A DNA stretch of 45,456 nt from the NCBI GenBank assembly GCA_031254315.1, contig JAIRUQ010000126.1, positions 1 through 45,456 of the forward strand, read 5' to 3'. This stretch comes from Treponema sp. (GTDB lineage Bacteria > Spirochaetota > Spirochaetia > Treponematales > Breznakiellaceae). A model generated the notes under the pieces. That model was not told the origin of the DNA and ran no database searches. It saw only the letters and a program-made list of their open reading frames with translations. Shown here piece after piece: positions 16,868 to 25,195 of the stretch. Position numbers and translations under genes: made by a program. The number at the start of each line of letters is the position of its first letter. Position 1 is the first letter of the stretch.

Positions 16868-17869
16868 ATGAAAATTAGATATTATATATTTTTTTATATT
16901 GTATTAATATTACTTTTTTCATGTGTAAAGGAAAAAATAATTGATAAATCAATTACAGTAATTGAACAAAGAACAATTAATAATTTAATTATTCCTAATC
17001 CATATCCAGCCACAACAGAAAAAAAAGAAGAGATTAAGGAATTCTTATATAAAAATGAAGCCTTATATAATAGATATTATGGAATAGGACAAAACCTAAA
17101 AATTAATTTTATTGAGAGGGTAAATTTTGGAATACCGGGAGGGGATAATTGGATAGTTAGAATTGAACCCCATAGTAATAATGAGCGTATGCAGGTGTAT
17201 ATTTTTGTGATTGACGGCGATAATATAGTAAAGACTTTTCTTGAGACAGTTAATCGATTGCCTTTTTGGTTTGATACAGAAGCGATTTGTAAATATGATA
17301 TAATGGAGGACATTCCTGGTATGCATATTCCTAACGGAAATATTTCAATTGGTGATTTTAATGACGACGGTATATTTGAATTATTCAATATTTTTTATGA
17401 TTATTATCTAGGTCATAATGTTGATATTTTTTATTATGATTCAGAAAAAGATGGCTTTGTATTTAGTAGAATATATTTTGGCTTAATTGATCCAATTAAC
17501 GGTCCTGCACCGGTTGAATTTATAAATTATAATGGAACGAATGGGATTAAAGTATATTATGATCATAGATGGAGATTTTATGTATGGGATATCATTAAAA
17601 GAGAATATGAGGAAGTTGTGGAAATAAGCAACGAAATGAATATTGGATATAATATACATAATTTTCAAATTGGATATTTTTGGAGTAGAATAGAAAGTGT
17701 TATGGAAACAAATATGTCAACTTTGGAAAATGTTGTAGAAATAGACCCAAAATTTGAAGGAGGAAGAAGTTTCATGGCTACTATAAGATCATACGATAAT
17801 ACATATTGGGAAAGCAGACATGATTTTTATCCTGATGGAAAATGGTATGGGTGGTATACTGGTGAATAA
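16868..17869 (+). CDS. Predicted lipoprotein, AT-rich, unknown function
   Basis: 333 residues from ATG 16868, which has AAAGGAAA upstream; a GTG at 16838 has none. Signal segment YYIFFYIVLILLFSC gives a clear lipobox. The mature region is Tyr/Ile/Asn rich, with an FG-GAP-like stretch SIGDFNDDGIFELF near residue 160. Markedly more AT-rich than rpmB. The stop overlaps the start of the next lipoprotein gene. Unrecognised; probably a surface-anchored protein. Confidence 0.7.
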   Translation: MKIRYYIFFYIVLILLFSCVKEKIIDKSITVIEQRTINNLIIPNPYPATTEKKEEIKEFLYKNEALYNRYYGIGQNLKINFIERVNFGIPGGDNWIVRIEPHSNNERMQVYIFVIDGDNIVKTFLETVNRLPFWFDTEAICKYDIMEDIPGMHIPNGNISIGDFNDDGIFELFNIFYDYYLGHNVDIFYYDSEKDGFVFSRIYFGLIDPINGPAPVEFINYNGTNGIKVYYDHRWRFYVWDIIKREYEEVVEISNEMNIGYNIHNFQIGYFWSRIESVMETNMSTLENVVEIDPKFEGGRSFMATIRSYDNTYWESRHDFYPDGKWYGWYTGE

Positions 17870-18425
17870 TAAAATTATACTAATAATCGTTATATCCATG
17901 TTTTTCTCTTGCGTAACACCGCCAATATCTGAAAAAAGCTGCTTCCCCGATGATATAATACACCCTCCCCCAATTGTGGAGTTTATAAATAATTTTAGTA
18001 CCGGTGATATAGATGTTGCAAGAAATACGTATCTTACTGTCCTTGCATTTATTGAAGAAGTAATTGCCGCTCACAATGAAAATATTGCAAGGGCATATAG
18101 GTTTGATACTTACACAGTAAAACGCCCTGCTCTGATAGACGGAAAGCTAACAATTATCGAAACTTCAGTTGGTGTTTCTGTTTTAACAATATTTGATGAT
18201 GTTCTGGATGAATATGTTGAAGTTGGTCCTTCAGGTGATGGTCTTTCTGAAATTTTTCAAATAATACGAAACAGTATTTTGTATAATAAGCTTTTGGATC
18301 ATTGGTTTTTTTTGGCAGACGAATTATTGGGAGAACATATAGATGTTAGGTCAGTAGGAGAAAAATTAATACAAGAGCATGAACCTTTGCATAACTTAGG
18401 CTTTTTCCATTTAAACTACGATTAA
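17862..18425 (+). CDS. Predicted lipoprotein, unknown function
   Basis: About 187 residues starting at GTG 17862, eight bases inside the end of the previous gene. The start VNNKIILIIVISMFFSC gives a signal peptide with lipobox; an upstream ATG at 17820 would bury the signal and is less likely. The mature part has no motif I know. Coupled translation with the 16868 gene suggests the two lipoproteins work together. Confidence 0.65.
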   Translation: MNNKIILIIVISMFFSCVTPPISEKSCFPDDIIHPPPIVEFINNFSTGDIDVARNTYLTVLAFIEEVIAAHNENIARAYRFDTYTVKRPALIDGKLTIIETSVGVSVLTIFDDVLDEYVEVGPSGDGLSEIFQIIRNSILYNKLLDHWFFLADELLGEHIDVRSVGEKLIQEHEPLHNLGFFHLNYD

Positions 18426-18439
18426 GCGATTTTATTTAA

Positions 18440-18471
18440 GCGCAAAAAGCGCCTGTACGATGAGGCGTTTT
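18440..18471 (+). terminator. Weak terminator-like competing hairpins
   Basis: GCGC-AAAAA-GCGC (18440-18452) and CGCC (18450-18453) with GGCG (18464-18467) followed by four T share bases and cannot both form. They follow the lipoprotein pair. A weak intrinsic terminator is the likeliest role. Confidence 0.4.
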
Positions 18472-18502
18472 AAAACTATCTCTAATAGTGTAGAATAATT
18501 AT
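18471..18502 (+). repeat. Direct repeat upstream of the 18520 gene
   Basis: 32 bases, TAAAACTATCTCTAATAG and on through TAGAATAATTAT, repeated at 19123-19154 with one mismatch. The unit contains the small inverted repeat ACTAT-CTCTA-ATAGT and a -10-like TAGAAT, so this copy may act as the promoter or operator of the gene that starts at 18520. Confidence 0.8.
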
Positions 18503-18519
18503 AAAGGAGTTTTCTAGAG

Positions 18520-19125
18520 ATGAAAAAATACTTTTACTTTTTTGTCTTGTTAGGAATAATACCTCAACTTAGCGCTGAAACACTTGTGCAAATATATCCA
18601 CCATCTTGGTTAGAGGTTGTTTCCGGCAAGTACGCGCTGTTTAACACTTTCAGGGAAGGTACGTTAGACACTATATCTAAAGAGACTTTCCACTCAGATG
18701 AAAGTGGATATACAATGTTTAATTTACCCATTGAGATACGTCAAACTGTTGTGGAATTTTCCGCTGAAAATTCTTTATTAGCCGATGGCGGATTGTCTTT
18801 TTATTTTGAAAATGGGGCATTAAGCTCCATAAACATAAGCGCCGGTTTAACTTTTGGCTATGGATATAACAGAAACAATGCGATTTTTTTTCTTCGTAGA
18901 TTTAACGTAACAATATATCCGTTATACGAGTTTCCTTTGGCGATTTTTTGGAAAACACCGAAATTCCCATGGAAATTTGCTCTGGATATAGGTTGGGAAT
19001 TTCTTCAATTGGGACCGGTAAGTATTAGCGTATATGCTCGGGCGGTATGTTGGTTAACATCTGATGCTGTTTCCGGGTTCACGTTTTTGCCTGATTTTGG
19101 TTTAACAGTGGGTTGGGTATTCTAA
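18520..19125 (+). CDS. Exported beta-barrel-like protein, unknown
   Basis: 201 residues with a cleavable signal peptide (KYFYFFVLLGIIPQLSAE) and no lipobox. The mature part alternates aromatic and small residues, and the final residue is Phe (TVGWVF), as in outer-membrane beta-barrel proteins. A good AAAGGAG site precedes ATG 18520. The gene is bracketed by a 32-base direct repeat, and its own stop codon TAA is the first part of the second copy. An outer-membrane location is inference; no specific family is recognised. Confidence 0.6.
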   Translation: MKKYFYFFVLLGIIPQLSAETLVQIYPPSWLEVVSGKYALFNTFREGTLDTISKETFHSDESGYTMFNLPIEIRQTVVEFSAENSLLADGGLSFYFENGALSSINISAGLTFGYGYNRNNAIFFLRRFNVTIYPLYEFPLAIFWKTPKFPWKFALDIGWEFLQLGPVSISVYARAVCWLTSDAVSGFTFLPDFGLTVGWVF

Positions 19126-19154
19126 AACTATCTCTAATAGTATAGAATAATTAT
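19123..19154 (+). repeat. Direct repeat downstream of the 18520 gene
   Basis: Second copy of the 32-base unit at 18471-18502, with one base different (TAGTATAG in place of TAGTGTAG). It begins exactly at the TAA stop codon of the gene. The region up to 19209 holds nothing else I recognise. Confidence 0.8.
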
Positions 19155-19209
19155 TACAAAGATAAATAATAAAATTTATCGGACACGATAAGATAAAATA
19201 ACCGCAGTT

Positions 19210-20871
19210 TCAATACTTAAACTCGCTATCCCCGATAAATTCGCGGAGGATGCTTGTGCCGGGTACATATTGCGGCGGAATTGGCATAAAGTTTTCAAGG
19301 AATGACAGTAACCTTACAGCTTCGGCGTATTCAACATTGCTTGGCTTTACCGCGCGCAATAGCGGGTCGGCGTAGTATTTAAGAACCGAAAGCTCATAAT
19401 CAAGAGCAGAATTAAAAGCTGTATCTGATGAGCCTTGGAACGGGAAAATGTGCTTGCGCTCCCCTGCCTGCACCTTAGGCCACATTTTAATTGTGCCTGC
19501 CGCGGACATTCCTCTGAATTGGGAATCGCGCACCATGCGCCTAAGAAGCCTGTTGTCGCTTGTAGGAATTCTGTTGTGATCGTCAAGGTTAAGTTGAGTA
19601 AGAGCGGAAATATAAACCTTAAACTTTAATTTGCGATCTATACTGTGTGTAAGAGCGTCGTTAAGACCGTGAATACCTTCAACTATCAATATATTATTCT
19701 TTTCTAATTTAATTTTTCTGCCGCCGGTTTCTTTTCTGGTTCCGGTTTTAAAATCATAAACGGGGAGCGATATTTCTTCTCCGCGAAAAAGGGCTTGAAG
19801 TTGTTTATTAAGATACGGAACATCAAGGGCTTCAAGACATTCATAATCAGGCTCGCCTTTTTCATCTTTGGGAGTTTCCGCCGTTCCCCTATAGTAATCG
19901 TCAAGGCTGATGGCGATTGGTTTTAACCCCGATACCATAAGTTCAATTTCAAGCCGCTTCGCGCTCGTTGTCTTTCCTGAGCTTGAAGGTCCTGCTATTA
20001 ATACCATTTTTATATCTTTGCGTCTTTCATGAATTTGGTTCGCGATATCCGCCATGTTTCTTGCCTGATGCGCCTCCGCTATTCTTATAAATTCTAAAAA
20101 AGTTCTGTTAGTAATCCGCGCGTTTAGCTCTCCTACGACACGCACTCCGATAATCTTTCCCCAATTTTTATAATCGTTGTAAACATTAAAAAACACAGGC
20201 TCATCTACAAAAGGCTCAAGCTTCATTCCTTTGCCAACGCCGGGGTAGCGAAGCAAAAATCCGTCATGGTATGGCATAAGTTCAAAAACAGAAAGTTGCC
20301 CCGTACGGAAAAGGAGCGGCTGAATATAAATATCCATAAAGCCCTTACATTCATTAACTTTTATGCGCGGCGAGCTTTTTTGCTCCAAAAGCAGGGCTGT
20401 GTCCTTTTGCTTGTAGTCTTTGAATAACTGCACGGCTTCTTCATAAGCTAAATATTTAAATGTTATTAACAGATTTTCTTTTACAATTTTATTCATTTCT
20501 TGACTAAGTTTTTCTACATCGCCGTCCTTTGGTTTATCGCCTGAACTTAATGTATAATAATAACTGTTGCCAAGCGACTGTCCGACATACACACCGTCCT
20601 GCGGAAAAATACTCTGCGCGGCTATAGAAAGGACAAAGGAAAGGGTTCGCCTGTAGATCATTGCCCCTTCATGCGAATCGACAAGAACAGGCTCTACAGA
20701 GGCGTTCATAAGCAAGGATGTCCCAAGAGGTCGAATCTCGTTATTTACCTTGATTGCCGCCAGTTCTTCGGCAGGGATGTTTAAATGCTCAAGTAGCGTC
20801 GCGGCTTTTGTGCCATAAGCGCAGGTTACCGTTTTCTTTGTGTTAATAAAATGAATTTGAAGATCGCTCAT
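19210..20871 (-). CDS. Nucleoside (uridine) kinase with synthetase-like N-terminus
   Basis: 553 residues. The C-terminal half is a phosphoribulokinase/uridine-kinase P-loop domain: Walker A GPSSSGKTT (294-302) and the lid/acceptor motif SLDDYYRG near 325. The N-terminal third begins with a TGS-like ubiquitin fold and a region like the second additional domain of threonyl-tRNA synthetase, a fusion found in spirochaetes and Firmicutes. It probably phosphorylates uridine or cytidine for pyrimidine salvage. Its promoter puts the -10 box five bases before the ATG with no ribosome site, suggesting a leaderless message. It lies 50 bases after pncB on the same strand. Confidence 0.85.
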   Translation of the reverse strand: MSDLQIHFINTKKTVTCAYGTKAATLLEHLNIPAEELAAIKVNNEIRPLGTSLLMNASVEPVLVDSHEGAMIYRRTLSFVLSIAAQSIFPQDGVYVGQSLGNSYYYTLSSGDKPKDGDVEKLSQEMNKIVKENLLITFKYLAYEEAVQLFKDYKQKDTALLLEQKSSPRIKVNECKGFMDIYIQPLLFRTGQLSVFELMPYHDGFLLRYPGVGKGMKLEPFVDEPVFFNVYNDYKNWGKIIGVRVVGELNARITNRTFLEFIRIAEAHQARNMADIANQIHERRKDIKMVLIAGPSSSGKTTSAKRLEIELMVSGLKPIAISLDDYYRGTAETPKDEKGEPDYECLEALDVPYLNKQLQALFRGEEISLPVYDFKTGTRKETGGRKIKLEKNNILIVEGIHGLNDALTHSIDRKLKFKVYISALTQLNLDDHNRIPTSDNRLLRRMVRDSQFRGMSAAGTIKMWPKVQAGERKHIFPFQGSSDTAFNSALDYELSVLKYYADPLLRAVKPSNVEYAEAVRLLSFLENFMPIPPQYVPGTSILREFIGDSEFKY

Positions 20872-20876
20872 AGGCT

Positions 20877-20906
20877 ATTATAACATAATATTATTTAATT
20901 TGTCAT
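20877..20906 (-). promoter_or_regulatory. Leaderless promoter of the nucleoside kinase
   Basis: On the minus strand ATGACA (20906-20901), 18 bases, TATAAT (20882-20877), then five bases and the ATG at 20871. A perfect -10 box so close to the start codon means transcription begins at or beside the A of ATG. Confidence 0.75.
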
Positions 20907-20921
20907 GTATTTAAGAGGGAA

Positions 20922-22367
20922 TTAATCCTCGGCGTTTCCCGAATGTTTTTGAATTAATTCCAGCTTTAGATTGCGAAGTTTTTCTGTAATTGAGACCTTA
21001 TACATATGCGGATTTAAGAGCCTTTTATATGTAGCGTCAAAGGAGTCAAGGTTTTCTGCCACATACGCTTTTATATTGGCTAATGAAGGATGTTTCCCAA
21101 TGAGAGCGCCGCAGTCAATGCGCTTTTTTAACAGCGGCTCGGCGCTCCCTTCAATTGTGTGTAAAAAATGACGGTAATCCGTGGAGTGATGCCAGAAGCA
21201 ATAACTCTGCCCCTGTTTCAGCGCATCATCATCGCTGTCCATGCTTAACACGTCCGCTACTGCGGCTCCGCTCTTATCCCTGACTCTCCAAACCTGTTTT
21301 ATACCGGGGTTAGTTGTCTTTTCGGGATTATCGGAAACTTTCATAACAGAAACCGGCTCGGCTGTTGTCTGAATAGCCGCAAGTTTGTACACTCCGGTAA
21401 AAGCCGATGCGCCAGCACCCGTAACAAGGTGCGTCCCCACTCCCCAACTGTTCACAGGCGCTTTATCTTTAACAAGGGTTTCAATTATATACTCGTCAAG
21501 ATCGTTTGAGACAGTAATGTAAGCCTTATTCAGTCCTTCGCTGTCAAGACGCTTGCGAACCTCTGTAGAAAGATACTGAATATCCCCCGAATCAAGGCGC
21601 ACTCCAAAATTTTTCCCCTGCACATAAAGTTTTTTGCCGGACTTTATCGCATTAAGGAGCCCGCTTTTAAGAGTGTTGTATGTGTCTATTAAAAAAATGG
21701 ATTTGAATGGATATAAAGAAGCGTAGGCGTCAAACGCTTCTTCTTCACTATCAAAGGACATGATCCATGAATGAGCCATTGTTCCCATCACCGGAATACC
21801 AAATGTTTTGCCGGCAAAAGTATTACTGGTTCCGGTTGCTCCTCCGATGTAAGCGGCGCGGGACGCGGACATTGCTCCGTCAAAGCCCTGCGCTCTGCGA
21901 AGACCAAATTCCATTATCTGCCCTTTTCCCGACGCAAGCCAGATACGGCAGGTTTTTGTAGCGATTAAAGTTTGAAAATTGATAATGTTAAGGAGTAGCC
22001 CCTCGATTATCTGACATTCGATCAAACTTCCTTCAACACGCAATAACGGCTCGTATGGAAAAACAACCGTCCCTTCATCCATTGCAAAAAGATTTCCCTT
22101 AAAACGAAAAGTTTTAAGAAAATCAATAAAACCATCTTCAAAAGTTCTCAAACTTTCTAAATAGGTAATGTCCTCGGCAGAAAAAGAAAAAGCAGTTAGT
22201 CTTTCGAGTAAAGTTCCAAGACCGGCAAAGATTGAATAGCCGCCGTCAAACGGCTGATAGCGAAAGAACATTTCAAAGAACACACGTTCTTTGCGGTTAT
22301 TTTTCCAGTAGCCTTGAGCCATAGTCAGAGAATAAAAATCTGTAAACAGGGCGGAATCTTTCATCAT
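20922..22367 (-). CDS. pncB: Nicotinate phosphoribosyltransferase
   Basis: 481 residues. It makes nicotinate mononucleotide from nicotinate and PRPP, the second salvage step to NAD. Seen: FYSLTMAQGYW (11-21), EFGLRRAQG (153-161), the GTMAHSW block with H199, and GVRLDSGD in the phosphate-binding loop. It begins four bases after the stop of pncA, with no evident ribosome site, so translation is likely coupled to pncA. Two adjacent ATG codons could initiate. Confidence 0.95.
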   Translation of the reverse strand: MMKDSALFTDFYSLTMAQGYWKNNRKERVFFEMFFRYQPFDGGYSIFAGLGTLLERLTAFSFSAEDITYLESLRTFEDGFIDFLKTFRFKGNLFAMDEGTVVFPYEPLLRVEGSLIECQIIEGLLLNIINFQTLIATKTCRIWLASGKGQIMEFGLRRAQGFDGAMSASRAAYIGGATGTSNTFAGKTFGIPVMGTMAHSWIMSFDSEEEAFDAYASLYPFKSIFLIDTYNTLKSGLLNAIKSGKKLYVQGKNFGVRLDSGDIQYLSTEVRKRLDSEGLNKAYITVSNDLDEYIIETLVKDKAPVNSWGVGTHLVTGAGASAFTGVYKLAAIQTTAEPVSVMKVSDNPEKTTNPGIKQVWRVRDKSGAAVADVLSMDSDDDALKQGQSYCFWHHSTDYRHFLHTIEGSAEPLLKKRIDCGALIGKHPSLANIKAYVAENLDSFDATYKRLLNPHMYKVSITEKLRNLKLELIQKHSGNAED

Positions 22368-22371
22368 ATTG

Positions 22372-23025
22372 TTATTTTAATCTGTCAATAAGATCATTGG
22401 AAGAGTAAAATTCTATTCCGGCGGCTTTCATTTCTGAAATTGCCTTTTCGATTGAGCCTTCGGGAAAGCCTACTCCGCGAACAGCGTCGCTTGCGATAAT
22501 GGTATTAAAGCCCAATTTTTTACAGTCCATGGCGCTGAAGAACACGCAGTAATCGGTGGCAATTCCTCCAATGATAACGGTTTCTATACCAAGACATTTT
22601 AGCCAGCCTTCAAGTCCTGTTGGGGTCTTTCGGTCGTTTTCAAAAAAAGCGGAATAAGAATCAAGTTCTTTTCTAAAACCTTTGCGAACAATCATTGAGA
22701 CCGGAGAAAGCTCAAGGGCTGAATGAAACTCCGCGCCCCCAGTCCCCTGAACACAGTGGTCGGTCCAAAGAACCTGTCCCTTTACAAGAGCGGTATCAAT
22801 TATTTCTCCCACTTTGCATCCACTGTGTGAAGAGGCGAAAGAAACATGCCCCGTACAATGCCAGTCCTGAGTAGCGGCGACACGCCCTCCCCTTTCGGCA
22901 AAAGCGCGGGACAGAGCGTTCAGCGGCGCGACAACAGCGTCCCCGTTATTTACCGCAAGCGCCCCCCCAGGACAGAAATCGTTCTGAACGTCAATTAGCA
23001 ATAAAAGTGTTTTAATAGAGTCCAT
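22372..23025 (-). CDS. pncA: Nicotinamidase
   Basis: 217 residues. It deamidates nicotinamide to nicotinate, feeding PncB. The isochorismatase-type catalytic triad is present: D12 in LIDVQNDFCPGGAL, K115 in VRKGF and C160 in GIATDYC; the metal site D54, H56 and H90 is also there. Directly upstream of pncB in the same unit. The promoter is of the leaderless type (TATATT ends seven bases before the ATG). Confidence 0.95.
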   Translation of the reverse strand: MDSIKTLLLLIDVQNDFCPGGALAVNNGDAVVAPLNALSRAFAERGGRVAATQDWHCTGHVSFASSHSGCKVGEIIDTALVKGQVLWTDHCVQGTGGAEFHSALELSPVSMIVRKGFRKELDSYSAFFENDRKTPTGLEGWLKCLGIETVIIGGIATDYCVFFSAMDCKKLGFNTIIASDAVRGVGFPEGSIEKAISEMKAAGIEFYSSNDLIDRLK

Positions 23026-23032
23026 AAATGAT

Positions 23033-23062
23033 AATATAAACCAAAAGATACTAAACTGTAAA
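23033..23062 (-). promoter_or_regulatory. Leaderless promoter of pncA-pncB
   Basis: TTTACA (23062-23057), 18 bases, TATATT (23038-23033), seven bases to the ATG at 23025. No Shine-Dalgarno sequence precedes the start codon. Confidence 0.75.
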
Positions 23063-23076
23063 CCCTACACTAAAAG

Positions 23077-23262
23077 ATATCCAAAGAATATTAACCACGG
23101 AGGACACGGAGTTCACGGAGAGAAGAAAAGAGGAAGAGAGGAAGTTTTCTGAACAGAGCGCCGTGGATCGTTGTTAGTTATCAAAGCGAGAAATCAACAC
23201 GCTTAGATTACTAACAACTCTCTCTTCCTTACTCCGTGTCCTCCGTGGTTCTCTTCTCTTCC
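23077..23262. repeat. Palindromic CCACGGAGG element, copy 2 (long loop)
   Basis: Arms with AACCACGGAGGACACGGAG (from about 23092) and its reverse complement CTCCGTGTCCTCCGTGGTT (ending near 23250) bracket a loop of about 110 bases. The loop holds its own inverted repeats: GTTGTTAGT with ACTAACAAC, and GAGGAAGAGAGGAAG with a CTCTCTCTTCC stretch. The left flank ATCCAAAGAATATTA matches copies 1 and 3. It lies between the pncA promoter and the accA stop. Confidence 0.8.
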
Positions 23263-23272
23263 TTTGCTCTTT

Positions 23273-24076
23273 TTATTCCGTGAAAACTCCAATCTTGCGG
23301 AACTTCTGATACCGTTTTTCGGGGAGCCTGCCAAAGTCTTCTTTGCTCAGCTTGCTTACGGTTTCTGTGAGCCAGCTACTGATGTTCTGCGCTGTCTTGT
23401 TCACGTCCTTAGACGCTCCGCCTTCAGGCTCAGCGATAATTTTATCGCAAACGCCAAAACGGTTGAGGTCTTCGGCGGTAATTTTCATCAGCTCCGCGGC
23501 TTCCCTTTCCCTTGAGCCGTCTTTCCACAGAATGGAAGCAAAACCTTTGGGCGAGATTACCGAATACAGGGCGTTTTCAAGCATGGCAAGTTCATCGCAT
23601 ACGCCAAGAGCCAACGCTCCGCCTGAGCCTCCCTCTCCAAGTACAACAGAAACGACAGGAGTTTTCAGCATCATGAACTCGTGAAGGTTACGCGCAATCG
23701 CTTCTCCCTGACCACGCTCTTCCGCGCCTACTCCGCAGTACGCTCCGGGAGTGTCAATAAAACATATAACAGGGCGACCGAATTTTTCAGCCTGTTTAGC
23801 GAGGCGCAACGCCTTGCGGTAGCCTTCAGGATGCGGCATCGAAAAATTGATCTTTTGCAGTCCTTCAATATCTTTGGCGCGCACCTGTGAAACAACTGTT
23901 ACGGGATTGCCGTTCAAAAGACAAATGCCGCCAAGAAGAGCCGGGTCGTCGCTGTAGTAGCGGTCACCGTGGAATTCAATAAAGTCCTTAAAGATAAGAG
24001 GAATATAATCGCGTATGGTCGGACGTCCAAGACTTTTTAATAAGTCGAGTTTTTGTTGCATGTTCAAAGCCATCAT
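23273..24076 (-). CDS. accA: Acetyl-CoA carboxylase carboxyltransferase alpha
   Basis: 267 residues, somewhat shorter than the 319 of E. coli but without a missing core. It transfers CO2 from carboxybiotin to acetyl-CoA with AccD, giving malonyl-CoA for fatty acids. Typical blocks: IEFHGDRYYSDDPALLGG, FIDTPGAYCGVGAEERGQ and GEGGSGGALALGV (oxyanion/biotin site). Begins at an ATG overlapping the accD stop by four bases. accB and accC are not in the window. Confidence 0.95.
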   Translation of the reverse strand: MMALNMQQKLDLLKSLGRPTIRDYIPLIFKDFIEFHGDRYYSDDPALLGGICLLNGNPVTVVSQVRAKDIEGLQKINFSMPHPEGYRKALRLAKQAEKFGRPVICFIDTPGAYCGVGAEERGQGEAIARNLHEFMMLKTPVVSVVLGEGGSGGALALGVCDELAMLENALYSVISPKGFASILWKDGSREREAAELMKITAEDLNRFGVCDKIIAEPEGGASKDVNKTAQNISSWLTETVSKLSKEDFGRLPEKRYQKFRKIGVFTE

Positions 24077-24846
24077 TGTCCTCCTTTGTAGCCGTGCAGG
24101 GCGATAATTTTCGCGAGCATATCAGGCAATTCTTTGCGGTGATAAACCGCGTCAACAAATCCGTGTTCATGAACAAACTCCGAAGTTTGGAAACGATCGG
24201 GTAATACCGCGCCGATTGTGTCTTGAATGACGCGCTTTCCGGCAAACCCTAAAGTTACTCCCGGCTCAGCGAGAATTATATCGCCAAGCATAGCGAATGA
24301 CGCAGTAACGCCGCCTGTTGTCGGGTCTGTAATTACCGAGATATAAAGCTGACCCGCGTCCGTGTGCCGCGCGACCGCGCCTGAAGTTTTCGCCATCTGC
24401 ATAAGAGAGATAATTCCCTCCTGCATACGCGCGCCGCCAGAAGCGGAAAAAACAATTGCCGGCAATTTATTCGCTGTCGCGTATTCAATCGCCCTTGTAA
24501 TTTTTTCTCCGACTACGCTACCCATGCTCGCCATCATAAAACGGCTGTCCATAATACCGATTACCGCCGGGAAACCCTTTATGGTACAGCGACCTGTAAC
24601 AACCGCTTCTGAGGTTTCGCAATTTTTCATAAGTTCAGTAATTTTCTTTTCATAATCGGGGAATTCAATCGGATTACCCGATTTCATACCCGAATCGAAC
24701 TCGTTAAAACTACCCTGATCCGCGGTAATACTCAGCCTCTGCTGCCAGCCCAATCTGGAATGATTACCGCAAGCATCGCAGACCCAGAGGTTTTTCTCCG
24801 GATCGGCAACGGGTTTTTGACATTGGGAACAAATAAAATCTGCCAT
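24073..24846 (-). CDS. accD: Acetyl-CoA carboxylase carboxyltransferase beta
   Basis: 257 residues. Zinc finger C6-x2-C9 ... C23-x2-C26 at the N-terminus, then the crotonase-fold core with FSASGGARMQEGI and DPTTGGVTASFA. Forms the alpha2beta2 carboxyltransferase with AccA, which follows it. Strong promoter directly upstream with the -10 box six bases from the ATG and no ribosome site. The accDA unit is bracketed by repeat copies 2 and 3. Confidence 0.95.
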   Translation of the reverse strand: MADFICSQCQKPVADPEKNLWVCDACGNHSRLGWQQRLSITADQGSFNEFDSGMKSGNPIEFPDYEKKITELMKNCETSEAVVTGRCTIKGFPAVIGIMDSRFMMASMGSVVGEKITRAIEYATANKLPAIVFSASGGARMQEGIISLMQMAKTSGAVARHTDAGQLYISVITDPTTGGVTASFAMLGDIILAEPGVTLGFAGKRVIQDTIGAVLPDRFQTSEFVHEHGFVDAVYHRKELPDMLAKIIALHGYKGGQ

Positions 24847-24852
24847 AAAGTC

Positions 24853-24881
24853 AATTTAGACAGATTCCAAGAAAATGTCAA
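24853..24881 (-). promoter_or_regulatory. Leaderless promoter of accDA
   Basis: TTGACA (24881-24876), 17 bases, TAAATT (24858-24853), then six bases to the ATG at 24846. The usual distance from -10 box to transcription start places +1 on the A of the start codon. Confidence 0.8.
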
Positions 24882-24931
24882 GTTGATTCATTGACAATTT
24901 TCGATGTTTGGGGCATATTTTTGAGGTAGGG

Positions 24932-25046
24932 ACTGTTCGGGAAGAATATAAAACCACGGAGAAACACGGAGTTTTGGTACGATTTCTTTCTTTAATCCTC
25001 CGTGAACTCCGTGTCCTCCGTGGTGAAATTCTTACTTTTTGGACTT
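24932..25046. repeat. Palindromic CCACGGAG element, copy 3
   Basis: Same loop (TTTTGGTACGATTTCTTTCTTT) and outer flanks (GAAGAATAT... and GAAATTCTTACTT) as copy 1, with arms ACCACGGAG and CTCCGTGGT. The left arm lacks the GACACGGAG unit found in copies 1 and 2, so it is a slightly decayed copy. It lies between the accD promoter and tRNA-Thr. Confidence 0.85.
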
Positions 25047-25058
25047 TTCCTATTATTA

Positions 25059-25131
25059 GCCGTCTTAGCTCAGCTGGCAGAGCACTTGACTTGTAATCAT
25101 GAGGTCTTCGGTTCAATTCCGAAAGACGGCT
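25059..25131 (+). tRNA. tRNA-Thr (anticodon TGT)
   Basis: 73 bases. Acceptor GCCGTCT pairs fully with AGACGGC; D-arm GCTC...GAGC; anticodon loop CTTGTAA with TGT; T-arm TTCGG-TTCAATT-CCGAA. The anticodon stem (CTTGA/TCATG) has one T-T mismatch. CCA is not encoded, and the T-run right after the gene can end transcription. Confidence 0.92.
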
Positions 25132-25195
25132 TTTTTTCGCCTTTAAGTTGCATGGGGAAGGTTTGCGATTTTAAATGAAGATAAAAGAGGAAATC

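Noticed and set aside
23273-24076. accA truncated at its N-terminus
   Set aside because: It is about 50 residues shorter than the E. coli protein but its start overlaps accD by ATGA and all core motifs are present, so a shorter natural form is likely.
25046-25058. A -10 box TATTAT just before tRNA-Thr
   Set aside because: It ends two bases before the mature tRNA start, which leaves no room for a usual transcription start, and no -35 box matches it.
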